Origin: an uncultured Clostridia bacterium
GTDB lineage: Bacteria; Bacillota; Clostridia; Oscillospirales; Acutalibacteraceae
Length of the DNA stretch: 64,000 bases
Direction of reading: 5' to 3'
Assembly: GCA_937892115.1 (NCBI GenBank)
Contig: CALAUI010000024.1
Coordinates: 95,803-159,802 of the forward strand
In this document: in pieces, positions 34,268 to 42,410 of the stretch
Layout of the letters: each line of letters begins with the position of its first letter
Numbering within the stretch: position 1 is the stretch's first letter
Program-made: the position numbers and the translations under genes
Notes under the pieces: model-generated
The model's database searches: none
What the model was told of the DNA's origin: nothing
The model's input: the letters and a program-made list of their open reading frames with translations, nothing else

Positions 34268-34462
34268 TCATTTGTCATCCGGATATTTTTCCTTGAGTTT
34301 AACGGCTATATCCCAGGTGTTTACGGTGCTTCCCACTATGTTGGCACTCTGAACGTCTCCGAGTATTTTTCCGCGGTTTGTGTCGCTGAGCATCGGTCTG
34401 TCGTTCACCTGACCGCCGTTTACTTCTTTGAGTTCTTTTTCGTTAAGTATTTTATCGTTCAT
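34268..34462 (-). CDS. Small double-glycine leader peptide A
   Basis: A 64-aa peptide starting MNDKILNEKELKEVNGG. This is a classical double-glycine export leader (hydrophobic and acidic spacing ending ELKEVNGG), the type cut by C39-peptidase ABC transporters. Cleavage after Gly17 would leave a 47-aa product rich in Asp, Asn and Lys, without cysteine and with one Trp. AAGGGAG lies upstream of the ATG at 34462. It sits 18 bases after a second peptide of the same kind. No transporter, immunity or modification gene is visible nearby. It could be a bacteriocin, a signal peptide or a secreted peptide of other use. Confidence 0.7.
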   Translation of the reverse strand: MNDKILNEKELKEVNGGQVNDRPMLSDTNRGKILGDVQSANIVGSTVNTWDIAVKLKEKYPDDK

Positions 34463-34480
34463 GATATTTTCTCCCTTCAA

Positions 34481-34684
34481 TCAAGACTTAAGTTCCGAAA
34501 TAATATCGGCAGCAGTCGGAACACCATCCGGTGAATATTCTTCGTCGGGATTTCCGTTGCCGGAGGATATTCTCAAATTTGCGACTTTTTCGTTGCTGTC
34601 AAAGTTTCCGATAAAAGGTGATTTGACTCCGCCGGTCACGGCCTCAAGCATGCTATCATTAAATTCGGCTTTATTGTTTTTCAT
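34481..34684 (-). CDS. Small double-glycine leader peptide B
   Basis: A 67-aa peptide starting MKNNKAEFNDSMLEAVTGG, again a leader ending in two glycines, followed by a predicted 48-aa core (starting VKSPFIGNFDSN) without cysteine. The core shares no clear sequence with peptide A, although both end in charged Lys/Glu/Asp-rich helices. A very strong ribosome site (ACGGAGGT) is present. It is the first gene of the pair. The two may act together, like two-peptide bacteriocins; that is speculation. Confidence 0.7.
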   Translation of the reverse strand: MKNNKAEFNDSMLEAVTGGVKSPFIGNFDSNEKVANLRISSGNGNPDEEYSPDGVPTAADIISELKS

Positions 34685-34760
34685 AATTCTTTACCTCCGT
34701 TTTTGTCTTTCATCTGTTTATACGAAGAAAAACAAAAATCGGCTACTTTCCGTCAAAAAT

Positions 34761-35717
34761 TTAACGCACGGGTGAAGTTTCCTTATACTGATATGCTCTC
34801 ACGTAGTCCACCTTGAATACGGAGGGCAGATATTCGTTCCGGACGATATTTTCATTTACGCCCAGCGAAATTATGAAATAAAGAGGCACCTCGCATACCC
34901 CCGCAAAATCCGTTCTTGCGGTTTCAACTCCGTTGATATAGAAGATATAGCCGTCCTCATTCCATTCCACGCCGTAGGTGTTGAATTTATTGTAGGGATC
35001 GTCGGCGTAGAAATATCCCTGGATTTCACTGCGGTGGTATTCCTCATAGGAATCAACGTGAACGGTCTGATAAACGGAGTCGTGGTATATACTGCTTTCA
35101 TCGTAGGAATAGAGTGTCTCAAACAAATCTATTTCGCATCCGCTGACTCCGCCGTCGGTATCGTCTGCCCACATTCCGTCCGTCAGCATCCAGAACGAGG
35201 GATTCAGACCCGCTCCCTTGGGAAGAATACATCTTACCTCAAAATATCCGTAAAGCTGTTCATACCCCTCGTGTCTGCCGTTATAATTTTTATTGGGATT
35301 TGTTTCCATACCGTACGAATAGTATCCCGCACCCTTGGGACCGTCTTCTCTGTAAGAAGCGGAAAGCAGAAGACAGCCGTCATCGGAAAAGCTTACCTGC
35401 TCACGGTTCCACCAGGCGGTATCACGCAGCTGTGTATCCTCGTCACCGTAAACGTAATGTCCCTGCCATACGGTATCGTCAAAGCCGTTTTCAAATTCAT
35501 CCTGCCACACAAGCTCAAATTTATTCATATCAATCTTTTCGCCGTATGGCTTTACGGGTATATCAAAGAACGCCGCACCGATAAGCTGAAAAAACGCCGT
35601 TATCAGCGCACCCGCCCTTTTGAAGTCAAAGCCCGCAAACGCCTTGAATACGGCTCCGATTACAACCGGGATTGCATGCAGTGAAGCAAGCTGTCTTTTT
35701 GCAAATGAAGAAAACAT
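34761..35717 (-). CDS. Glycoside hydrolase family 16 beta-glucanase
   Basis: A 318-aa enzyme. The GH16 catalytic motif EIDLFE is at residues 195-200, with the nucleophile and acid/base glutamates two turns apart. FELVWQDEFENGFDDTVW (67-84) is the usual GH16 start. The N-terminal 60 residues are weakly hydrophobic (about 15-52) and may anchor the protein; no clear signal peptide cleavage site is seen. It probably cleaves beta-1,3 or mixed-linkage glucans. It lies 12 bases downstream of a second glycoside hydrolase gene, in one operon. Confidence 0.88.
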   Translation of the reverse strand: MFSSFAKRQLASLHAIPVVIGAVFKAFAGFDFKRAGALITAFFQLIGAAFFDIPVKPYGEKIDMNKFELVWQDEFENGFDDTVWQGHYVYGDEDTQLRDTAWWNREQVSFSDDGCLLLSASYREDGPKGAGYYSYGMETNPNKNYNGRHEGYEQLYGYFEVRCILPKGAGLNPSFWMLTDGMWADDTDGGVSGCEIDLFETLYSYDESSIYHDSVYQTVHVDSYEEYHRSEIQGYFYADDPYNKFNTYGVEWNEDGYIFYINGVETARTDFAGVCEVPLYFIISLGVNENIVRNEYLPSVFKVDYVRAYQYKETSPVR

Positions 35718-35729
35718 AAAATCACCTCT

Positions 35730-37541
35730 TCATATCTCACCTGTTTCAAAAAGTACCGTTTCGCCCTTATTCATATATATTTCAACCGTATCGGTCACAT
35801 CCGTTTTGCTTTCTGCCGGAATTACCGTTCGGATTGCTTTCTTTCGGGGAAATACGATTTTCTTTACGCCTTCGGAAAGGGCGTAAACTGCCGCATAGCT
35901 ATTATTCACATAGAGGATATCATCTGTTTCCGAGTAAACGTGAATTGAATTTGCCTTACAGAAATCACGCAGCTCCTCCGCAGAATAATTCTGCTTTTCT
36001 TCCGATAACATCAGGTACGGCAAGCCGTTTTTATTGCAGAACGAAACGGCATTTTTCATATATTCCGTTTTCATCGGCGAAAGGAAAATCACGGCTTTAT
36101 ATCTGTCTTTTACACGGTCAAAATCGTAAACGTCATATATATCGCAGGGTGTCCCCGTTATTCCGAGTGCTTTTCGCTGATATGAAGCCATTCCTCTGAC
36201 GGATGAATTGCCCGTATATGCGTATACGCCCTCGTCAACGAAGGCGGCAATCTGCGCTTTACTGCCTCTTTCCGCATATCCGATACTGCGTACATACGTA
36301 TCACGCAGGTGCTTCATTTCGTCCATGATATCCGTATCGTTATACCAGCCGCCCCACATATCAAACCACCACAGACCGTTGCCCCTGATAAGCTGACGGC
36401 AGAAAGCCCTGCGCAGCAGATTGATTGATTCCGTCTTTGATTCGGGACCTTTCCATATCGGAGAGGTGTACAGCCGTTTCGGGTCAAGGGAAATATCCTT
36501 TTCGCTGAGAAGCTGTGTCAGATTCGTGCGGATATCGCATTCCTGAAAGCACATCTTACCGTGCAGCTTTACGGAATCGGCGGGATACATCTCCGTCCAG
36601 TCCGCATCGGGATTTCTGCCCTCAAAATAGGAGCAGGGAGAGCAAATAAAATCTATATTCTTATCTTCAAGCAGGGTTTTCAGTGAATGAGTGCCCCAAA
36701 GCGGTGAAGATACTTCAAGTGAATAGCCGTAAAAAGTACCCACCACCGTATTTCCGTCCGTTTCTTCCTTAATGACGGATGCAAAATATGAGATTGCGGA
36801 TGCAACCGAAGCACTTGCAAATTCAAGATAACGGGTAAGATAACCGTCATCATGGTATATCTCTTCCCTATCAAGAAGAGATAAATCGGGAAGCCCTCTG
36901 TATTCTGTTTCGGGATAATTCTTTTTCAGAAATTCGGCAAATGGTTTTTCCGCATTTTTACAGGCACCCGCATTCAGGTCAAAATGAAACCATTCCTCCG
37001 TATTTCCGCCGGCAATCTGGTAGCCCGCGATATGAGAAACGTATTCCGAATTGACAACGTAATTTGTAAACCTGCGAAGCATTTTCGCCGCATCCTCACG
37101 CCAGGCGAAGGAATACATTGATTCACGGCAGGAAGCGCCGTTTTTTACATTCACGCCATCGGGATGCTCCTCTTCCCACCAAAGGGGCATGCTGATATTG
37201 ACACGGGGGAAAATATAAGCATCGGGACATTTTTCAAGTATCTTTTTAACTCCTTCGTCAAAGAGAGAAAAATCGGGACTGTCCTTATCGTCAAATATTC
37301 CTTTTTTGAACGGAGGGGTATCCGCAGCGGAATTTATCCACCTGCCGGAAAACAGAACGGGGAAGGAAAAGAAATCATATCCCTTTTCGGCAAAGCTTCC
37401 GTATTCGGCGAATTGCTCAAGGTAGGTCATATACGCGGCGGATGCAAAAGGCACGCCGTTGATATACAGAGTCGGTACACCGCCGCAATCCTTTATCCGT
37501 GAAATCACCTTGTTCTTTTTGTTTATCCGTGTCTGAGCCAT
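35730..37541 (-). CDS. Glycoside hydrolase, beta-galactosidase-like (GH42/GH-A clan)
   Basis: A 603-aa protein with an N-terminal TIM-barrel-like domain (YPRVNISMPLWWEEE-type strand at about residue 115, then IAGYQIAGGNTEEWFHFDL at about 175, where the acid/base Glu of clan GH-A would lie) and a C-terminal trimerisation-like region. The ATG at 37541 follows GGTGGAG; an upstream GTG (37553) is possible. There is no signal peptide, so it is cytoplasmic and likely handles imported oligosaccharides. The exact GH family is uncertain. It is the first gene of an operon with the GH16 gene. Confidence 0.65.
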   Translation of the reverse strand: MAQTRINKKNKVISRIKDCGGVPTLYINGVPFASAAYMTYLEQFAEYGSFAEKGYDFFSFPVLFSGRWINSAADTPPFKKGIFDDKDSPDFSLFDEGVKKILEKCPDAYIFPRVNISMPLWWEEEHPDGVNVKNGASCRESMYSFAWREDAAKMLRRFTNYVVNSEYVSHIAGYQIAGGNTEEWFHFDLNAGACKNAEKPFAEFLKKNYPETEYRGLPDLSLLDREEIYHDDGYLTRYLEFASASVASAISYFASVIKEETDGNTVVGTFYGYSLEVSSPLWGTHSLKTLLEDKNIDFICSPCSYFEGRNPDADWTEMYPADSVKLHGKMCFQECDIRTNLTQLLSEKDISLDPKRLYTSPIWKGPESKTESINLLRRAFCRQLIRGNGLWWFDMWGGWYNDTDIMDEMKHLRDTYVRSIGYAERGSKAQIAAFVDEGVYAYTGNSSVRGMASYQRKALGITGTPCDIYDVYDFDRVKDRYKAVIFLSPMKTEYMKNAVSFCNKNGLPYLMLSEEKQNYSAEELRDFCKANSIHVYSETDDILYVNNSYAAVYALSEGVKKIVFPRKKAIRTVIPAESKTDVTDTVEIYMNKGETVLFETGEI

Positions 37542-37609
37542 TATCTCCACCACCGTTCATAAAAAGAGTATCATATATTATTTGCTTATTCAAGCGGAAT
37601 ATACACATA

Positions 37610-37642
37610 AAGCGGACTGCTTCATAAATGAGCAATCCGCTT
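37610..37642 (-). terminator. Hairpin upstream of the hydrolase operon
   Basis: Arms AAAGCGGACTGC and GCAATCCGCTTT pair with one mismatch. On the minus strand it would end transcripts coming from 37676-38005. Confidence 0.5.
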
Positions 37643-37675
37643 TTGCTGTTTTTATATCTCTGCGGTATTCATCTG

Positions 37676-37966
37676 TTACGCTTTCTCTGTTTTTTTCTTT
37701 CCGATTACTGCGGGAAAAACTATCCGGCAGAGGGATTTCAGAGTGTAAAGGATAAGAGCAGCCGCAGACGGCTCCGGATTCTCCGCATGAGTGGAAATGC
37801 CGAGCATCATGGGAGAATAAGGCGAAACCGTTTCAAAGGCAATCGCTCCGACACACATCGCTCCCGTATTTCTTTTGGTAAAAGCTCACGGTACCGGACG
37901 CTGAATTCGGAAATCGCACGCGTTTCGGCAAATATATGTCCGGCAATAAGAAGGACTGAAACAATC
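37676..37966 (-). pseudogene. Possible frameshifted small membrane protein
   Basis: Two overlapping minus-strand frames read as one small protein if joined. The first has a membrane-like MIVSVLLIAGHIFAETRAIS start (ATG near 37966) and runs to about 37865. The second continues MCVGAIAFETVSPYSPMMLG and ends AVIGKKKTEKA at 37676. The switch lies near 37858-37875. A terminator hairpin follows at 37610. There is no clear promoter, because a strong terminator (37975-38001) lies just upstream. It could be a decayed gene or chance. Confidence 0.25.
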
Positions 37967-37974
37967 ATAAGCAA

Positions 37975-38001
37975 AAAAGCACCTCTTGCGAGGTGCTTTC
38001 C
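37975..38001 (-). terminator. Terminator of the secreted-protein gene
   Basis: Minus-strand stem AAAGCACCTC/GAGGTGCTTT with a GCAA tetraloop and a T run. Confidence 0.9.
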
Positions 38002-38005
38002 GATA

Positions 38006-38821
38006 TCATCTGGCGGGAGCAAAAATATTTCTGAAAAAGTCTGCTATACTTCTGAAAAATGATTTGATGGCGTTGATGATTCTTGTAAAGAAGGATACGG
38101 AGTTGATATCTTCCTCGGTAAGGTTGACCGTAACGGCAACAATTGCCTCATCATGCCAGGCGTCCGTTCTCTTTACGGTGGCATCCCTGCCGTTTACCGT
38201 TACCGTAAAGCCCGCAAAAATATAGTATCCCTCATCTGCGGTAAGATAAATATCCAGTGTGTAGTCACCTATTTTCGTAATCTCACTAAAGGGAATACCC
38301 TCATGCTCATCAATGATATCGCCAACGGCGACATGCGGTGTACTGCACTTTACCGGATTTTCGCGGTCTGAAAAATCAAGAGTCAATTCAACCGTGTCAA
38401 TCTGATTGAATTTGCCGTTTGTAACCTTCATTTGATTCAGGTCAACGGTGAACAGTGAATATGAAATATCCTCGTCATCGCCTGTGTCCTCGTCTATTCT
38501 CAGTTCGAAAGTCACAACACCGCTGAGCCCGTCCTTAGCGGCTCTTTCCTGAACTGCCGCTTTAAGGAAACTGCCGGGAATGGTATTGACATTGCCGGTT
38601 CTTACTATATCGGACTGATTAAAATTAACATAGGTCGGTGAGCCGCTGTCGGGAGCATAAATACACATATCGTATTCATAATCGCTCATCTGATTCCACG
38701 ATACGGAAAAATCCTCACCGACGACCGCATCACGGTCAATGTAGGAATATGCCGCGGCGGAAATCGCAAAGCCGGCGACCGTAATTACTGCGAGAAGAAC
38801 CGAAATTATTTTCTTTGTCAT
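38006..38821 (-). CDS. Secreted protein with a Phe-rich C-terminal helix
   Basis: A 271-aa protein with a clear signal peptide (MTKKIISVLLAVITVAGFAI, cut near SAAA-YSY). The mature part is beta-rich and acidic. The last 28 residues form an amphipathic helix with repeated aromatic pairs (FFTRIINAIKSFF, then SIADFFRNIF), a C-terminal motif seen on many clostridial cell-surface proteins. AAGGAGG precedes the ATG at 38821. Function unknown; a surface or matrix protein is likely. It is monocistronic, with a strong terminator. Confidence 0.75.
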   Translation of the reverse strand: MTKKIISVLLAVITVAGFAISAAAYSYIDRDAVVGEDFSVSWNQMSDYEYDMCIYAPDSGSPTYVNFNQSDIVRTGNVNTIPGSFLKAAVQERAAKDGLSGVVTFELRIDEDTGDDEDISYSLFTVDLNQMKVTNGKFNQIDTVELTLDFSDRENPVKCSTPHVAVGDIIDEHEGIPFSEITKIGDYTLDIYLTADEGYYIFAGFTVTVNGRDATVKRTDAWHDEAIVAVTVNLTEEDINSVSFFTRIINAIKSFFRSIADFFRNIFAPAR

Positions 38822-38989
38822 TGTAAAACCTCCTTTTTTCAAAATGATATCATAGTATGTATCGGCTTGTCAAATTTCAGAGCTTTTCGGTTGATAAATC
38901 CAGGAACGCCTTGTATATCATCAAGCTGCAGAATATTATATACTTGCCTATGGCGTGATGAGATACAAAAAACGTAAAATGGTACCGAT

Positions 38990-39178
38990 TTATTTCGTCT
39001 CGCCGTAGCCCATCTTTTCGGTCAGGTCGTGCAGGCTCTTATTGTATTGAGCCTTGCTGATTGCGTTCCGTTCCAGAAAGTCTGCCAGCGTTTTCTTTTG
39101 TCTTTCGTACAAAGCCCGCTTCTTTTGCTCTGGTGTAAGTGAAGTCCATGCATCGTTGTCAAATGCACTGTGTTCCAT
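38990..39178 (-). CDS. Small conserved protein near the recombinase remnant
   Basis: A 62-aa helical protein (LTPEQKKRALYERQKKTLAD, then FLERNAISKAQYNKSLHDLT). The pattern, a short charged helix followed by ISKAQYNKSLHDLTEKMG, is one I associate with small proteins next to large serine recombinases in clostridial mobile elements. It lies 70 bases beyond the end of the recombinase remnant, in the same direction. Function unknown. Confidence 0.65.
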   Translation of the reverse strand: MEHSAFDNDAWTSLTPEQKKRALYERQKKTLADFLERNAISKAQYNKSLHDLTEKMGYGETK

Positions 39179-39247
39179 GTCATGGCCTCCGTTCTCATTT
39201 TTGGAATATTATAGCACGGTTTTATGAATTTTTCTACCCACTGACGC

Positions 39248-39293
39248 AAAAAAGCCCTCGACCGTCCGGTGCTGCTGCCGGTGGCCGAGGGCT
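39248..39293 (-). terminator. Terminator after the recombinase remnant
   Basis: Minus-strand arms AGCCCTCG/CGAGGGCT with an inner CCGG-rich stem, followed by a T run (plus-strand A run 39248-39252). Confidence 0.8.
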
Positions 39294-39297
39294 CTGT

Positions 39298-39880
39298 TTA
39301 TCTTACGTATTCCTGCTCGATGGTGACTCCGCATTTGCAGTGTATCTCGATGCCGGTGTCGCCTACGATGATCTCATCGACCAGCGCCTTCATGACCAAG
39401 GCGTCGTTGGCATCCATGATGTCGCCGCTGCGGACGTTTTCCTCGAAGGTGTCCAGCCATGCTTTGACCTCACTGTACCGGGTGGCGATGGTTTTGAGTT
39501 CTGCCTGCTGAGCTTCAAGCTCTTTCATTCGCTGGCTGCATTCATCGATGGCAGCTTTATACTCGGCCTCGGTAATCTGGTGAGCAGCTTTCTTTTTTAG
39601 AAGGTCAAGCGCTTTTTCTTGTGTCTCGATGATGGATTGTTCCACTGCATTGAGGCGTTTTCTGGTCTTTGACTCCAGTGTCAGCATGGCACCTTCGCTT
39701 ACTGCTGCGGTAACCTCATCTGCACTCTCGGTGATCTGCTGGATGGCTGCTGTGTATGTCTTTTCGAGTACGTCTTCGCGGACGTGGTGACTTGCACTGC
39801 AGGCTTCGCGTCCCTGCGATACACGTGTGGCACAGCCCCACTTGATTTCCCGGAAATTTGCGCGATACCCCACGCCCGTT
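39298..39880 (-). pseudogene. Large serine recombinase, C-terminal remnant
   Basis: Only the last 190 or so residues remain. They include the zinc-ribbon tail (IKWGCATRVSQGREACSAS), the VREDVLEKTYTAAI segment, the coiled coil (KALDLLKKKAAHQITEAEYK), and the end KALVDEIIVGDTGIEIHCKCG, all typical of large serine integrases. The resolvase catalytic domain and recombinase domain are missing. Family-like sequence stops near 39880, and the upstream bases (hairpin AATTCTCAG/CTGAGAATT at about 39929-39977, then an IS21 element) are unrelated. The missing half is not found on the other side of the IS, so a larger deletion took place. Confidence 0.8.
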
Positions 39881-40073
39881 GCACGCGAAAATCCGCTGGA
39901 GATTGCGATACCCCCTATGGGTGTCCACAATTCTCAGTTTCTTTCGTTTTTCGGAAAATTCCTGAGAATTTTTATGCAACTCGGGAAAACAGAAATCTAT
40001 ATAATCCGGATATAAATCCAGTTTTTTTCGAGTTTAAGTTATATGGCAAACGGACACGACGTGTCCCATTTTG

Positions 40074-40754
40074 TTAAGTCATTCGAATGAGCTGACTTGT
40101 GCTCATTAGTTTTTCTGTCAACGTCTGCATCAGGTGATGGTCTTCCGCCGCCTGTGTCCACTCTGACAATTCACAGTTGGTTATAAATACAATGCTTCGC
40201 TCTTCCTTGAGGAAGTTTACTGCCCTGTAGAACAGTGGCAGATCTGCCGGTGATATGGTGACGTACATGATCTCATCAATGATGATCAGCCCGCAGCTTA
40301 ACATATACCGGAATTTACGATGGAATTTGTCGATGTGTTCTTTATTGCGCATGATCTCCAGAAAGGTGTCTATGTCTGAATAGAAGACACGTTCTCCGTT
40401 TTTGAGTGCTTTTTCTGCCAGATGTACTGCCAGTGAGGTTTTACCGGTATCGCATTTGCCGATGATGACGAGGTCTTCGGTGCTATCGATCCAATCCAGC
40501 TTTTCGAGCTGTTCCACCTGCCAGGCGATGCCTTTGTTCAGCTTGTCCAGAGAAAATATTCGGTGTGGTAGTCCACTTGCTTGCCGACGTTTCATCAGTG
40601 AAGCATTCTCGACCGCTTCCAATTCTGCGGATAATACTTTTAGCAGATAATCGGTATTGGATAGTGTCTCGTCCTGCAAATTGACGGCTCCGCTTGCAAT
40701 ATTGGTCAGTCCCAACTTTCGTGCAATCTGTTGGATCTCAGAGATATTTGCCAT
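40074..40754 (-). CDS. istB: IS21 family transposition helper ATPase
   Basis: A 226-aa AAA+ ATPase of the IstB/DnaC group. Walker A is GKCDTGKTS (about residues 98-106) and Walker B is LIIIDEIMYV. It helps the transposase choose targets and form the strand-transfer complex. It overlaps istA by 17 bases, the usual IS21 arrangement. It is slightly shorter than most IstB proteins (about 250 aa), ending LMSTSQLIRMT. Just outside the stop lies a GGACACGACGTGTCC palindrome that may be part of the element's end. Confidence 0.92.
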   Translation of the reverse strand: MANISEIQQIARKLGLTNIASGAVNLQDETLSNTDYLLKVLSAELEAVENASLMKRRQASGLPHRIFSLDKLNKGIAWQVEQLEKLDWIDSTEDLVIIGKCDTGKTSLAVHLAEKALKNGERVFYSDIDTFLEIMRNKEHIDKFHRKFRYMLSCGLIIIDEIMYVTISPADLPLFYRAVNFLKEERSIVFITNCELSEWTQAAEDHHLMQTLTEKLMSTSQLIRMT

Positions 40755-42219
40755 CTTGCTCCCTCCTTATTTCTTCGGCTCGTTTCCGATTGTAGTAATA
40801 GGCGTTATTTGACAGTCGTTTCTTTGCTACCTCGTCACCATAACGGAAGATAAGAAAAGCTGTAATCTCGGAAACGTTGCAGCGATTTACCTTAACGCAA
40901 TACTCGATCGCTTCCGCTAACTGCTCCGTAGAGTACAAATTAGCCAGCGTAATGATACGATTGAACTGCACATTCTTGTATCTCGGCTCCGCTTCCGATA
41001 GCTTCTCCACAAACTCGTCGATAACGTCATACTCTGCAAAACGATACCGTATAGAATTGCTTGCCACAAAATCCGGCTTTTCTGTTTCTTTTCCAGTTGG
41101 TGACACACCTGCTGTCTCGCGCTTTTTGCATTTGTAAATCAGTTCGTTACTACCGGCTTTGTAGAAAAGCAGAATACCGAATTCATTCTCAATGCGCACC
41201 TGATCGAATGGCCGTACAACGTTATGCGGCAGTTCATAATTGCTCCAGTCCACTTTCACCATGAACTTATCCGAAACACTCCGCACCATCGACGGCTCCG
41301 TCTGTGAAGCATAGAACTTTTCTAAATGCCTAACTTCCTCACGGAATAATTCCCGCGGTGGTTTACGCGTTCGAAGGTTGGTGGTGCCGTTGCCTTCGTT
41401 ATCCAGCCATCGCAGTGCCGAGCTATTGAGGCTGTCAATGCCGGTATAGATGCGACCGGTAAGGAAACTCTCTTTGACGTATCTCACGAAACTTTCCACT
41501 TTACCTTTGCTCTGCGGATCGTGCGGCCTGCATAATCGGACACTGAAGCCGGTGTTTCGTGCGAATTCTTCAAAGGCTGGAACAAGGACGATACTACCGA
41601 AGTTCTCGCTGATAACGAACACCTTATCTTGGTCGTACAGAATGGTCTGTGGTCTGCCGCCGTAATACAGGAAAGCGTATTCGTGTGCTTTTATGGCTTC
41701 GCGGGTGGTGAAGGGCTCACGGCTGAAATACAGGTAATGCATTCGGCTATATGCCAGCACCATGCAGAAGAAATATACGCGGACATTTTTGCCGTACATA
41801 TCCATCATTTTGAACTGGCCGAAATCCACCTGCGCTTCATAGCCGGGCGGCGTTTCCTCCCGCGGAGAAGTGTTCCGATGATTGAATTGTTCAAAGCCGG
41901 TCTGTTCCCGCAGTTTCTTTATGTAGCGATAGAAAGTCTGCTTATGGCAATGAAAGTCCGGGAACTCTTTCTGCAGGCGATACAGGATATTTGTCTGCCG
42001 TGTTTGTGGGCATAGTCGGAGAATGTTCAGGATGAACTCCCGGTAATTATCCAGATAGGCCATATTGCCTTGGATCAGCTCATCAAACGTCTTTTCTTCG
42101 ACATTCCACCATTTTCGCACGCTCGGTGCCGACACACCGACCTTTTGCGCGATCTCGTTTGCTGTCATTCCTTTTTGATGACATCGTCGGATTTCTAAAA
42201 ACTGTTCTTTGGAAACCAT
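40738..42219 (-). CDS. istA: IS21 family transposase
   Basis: A 493-aa DDE transposase. The N-terminal HTH is GMTANEIAQKVGVSAPSVRKWW (two pieces, about residues 17-38). The catalytic triad is D in AQVDFGQF, D in ILYDQDKVF and E in SKGKVESFVRYVKE. The C-terminal domain is intact. The ATG follows AAGGAGGT. The pair istA/istB looks complete and active. The outer terminal repeats could not be fixed with certainty. Confidence 0.93.
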   Translation of the reverse strand: MVSKEQFLEIRRCHQKGMTANEIAQKVGVSAPSVRKWWNVEEKTFDELIQGNMAYLDNYREFILNILRLCPQTRQTNILYRLQKEFPDFHCHKQTFYRYIKKLREQTGFEQFNHRNTSPREETPPGYEAQVDFGQFKMMDMYGKNVRVYFFCMVLAYSRMHYLYFSREPFTTREAIKAHEYAFLYYGGRPQTILYDQDKVFVISENFGSIVLVPAFEEFARNTGFSVRLCRPHDPQSKGKVESFVRYVKESFLTGRIYTGIDSLNSSALRWLDNEGNGTTNLRTRKPPRELFREEVRHLEKFYASQTEPSMVRSVSDKFMVKVDWSNYELPHNVVRPFDQVRIENEFGILLFYKAGSNELIYKCKKRETAGVSPTGKETEKPDFVASNSIRYRFAEYDVIDEFVEKLSEAEPRYKNVQFNRIITLANLYSTEQLAEAIEYCVKVNRCNVSEITAFLIFRYGDEVAKKRLSNNAYYYNRKRAEEIRREQDGKYL

Positions 42220-42312
42220 GTTGTTTTACCTCCTTCTTTTGTTTTGCTTCCAAAGAGTTATGCCACTTTCAATACGCATCACCACCTTTATGTTAAAACT
42301 TCTATTACATTA

Positions 42313-42396
42313 ACGCTAAAATACGATTGTATCGCATATTAGCCTTGACAAATCGGTATATTTACGCTAAAATAAGACAGAATCGTATTTTAGCGT
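42313..42396 (+). promoter_or_regulatory. Promoter with two palindromic operators for the DUF4143 ATPase gene
   Basis: TTGACA (42345-42350), a 17-base spacer and TAAAAT (42368-42373) form a strong promoter. The -10 box is inside a dyad ACGCTAAAATA/TATTTTAGCGT (42364-42396). A second, imperfect copy of the dyad (ACGCTAAAATACGAT..., 42313-42343) lies upstream of the -35 box. The 15-mer at 42313-42327 is the exact reverse complement of 42382-42396. No regulator gene is adjacent. Confidence 0.65.
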
Positions 42397-42410
42397 CAGG
42401 AGGTTTCCTT

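Noticed and set aside
37628..38062. 144-aa plus-strand frame
   Set aside because: Arg/Ser-rich shadow running through two terminators; no start signals.
40000..42330. Exact ends of the IS21 element
   Set aside because: A GGACACGACGTGTCC palindrome lies outside istB, but no matching inverted copy was found beyond istA, so the ends cannot be fixed by eye.
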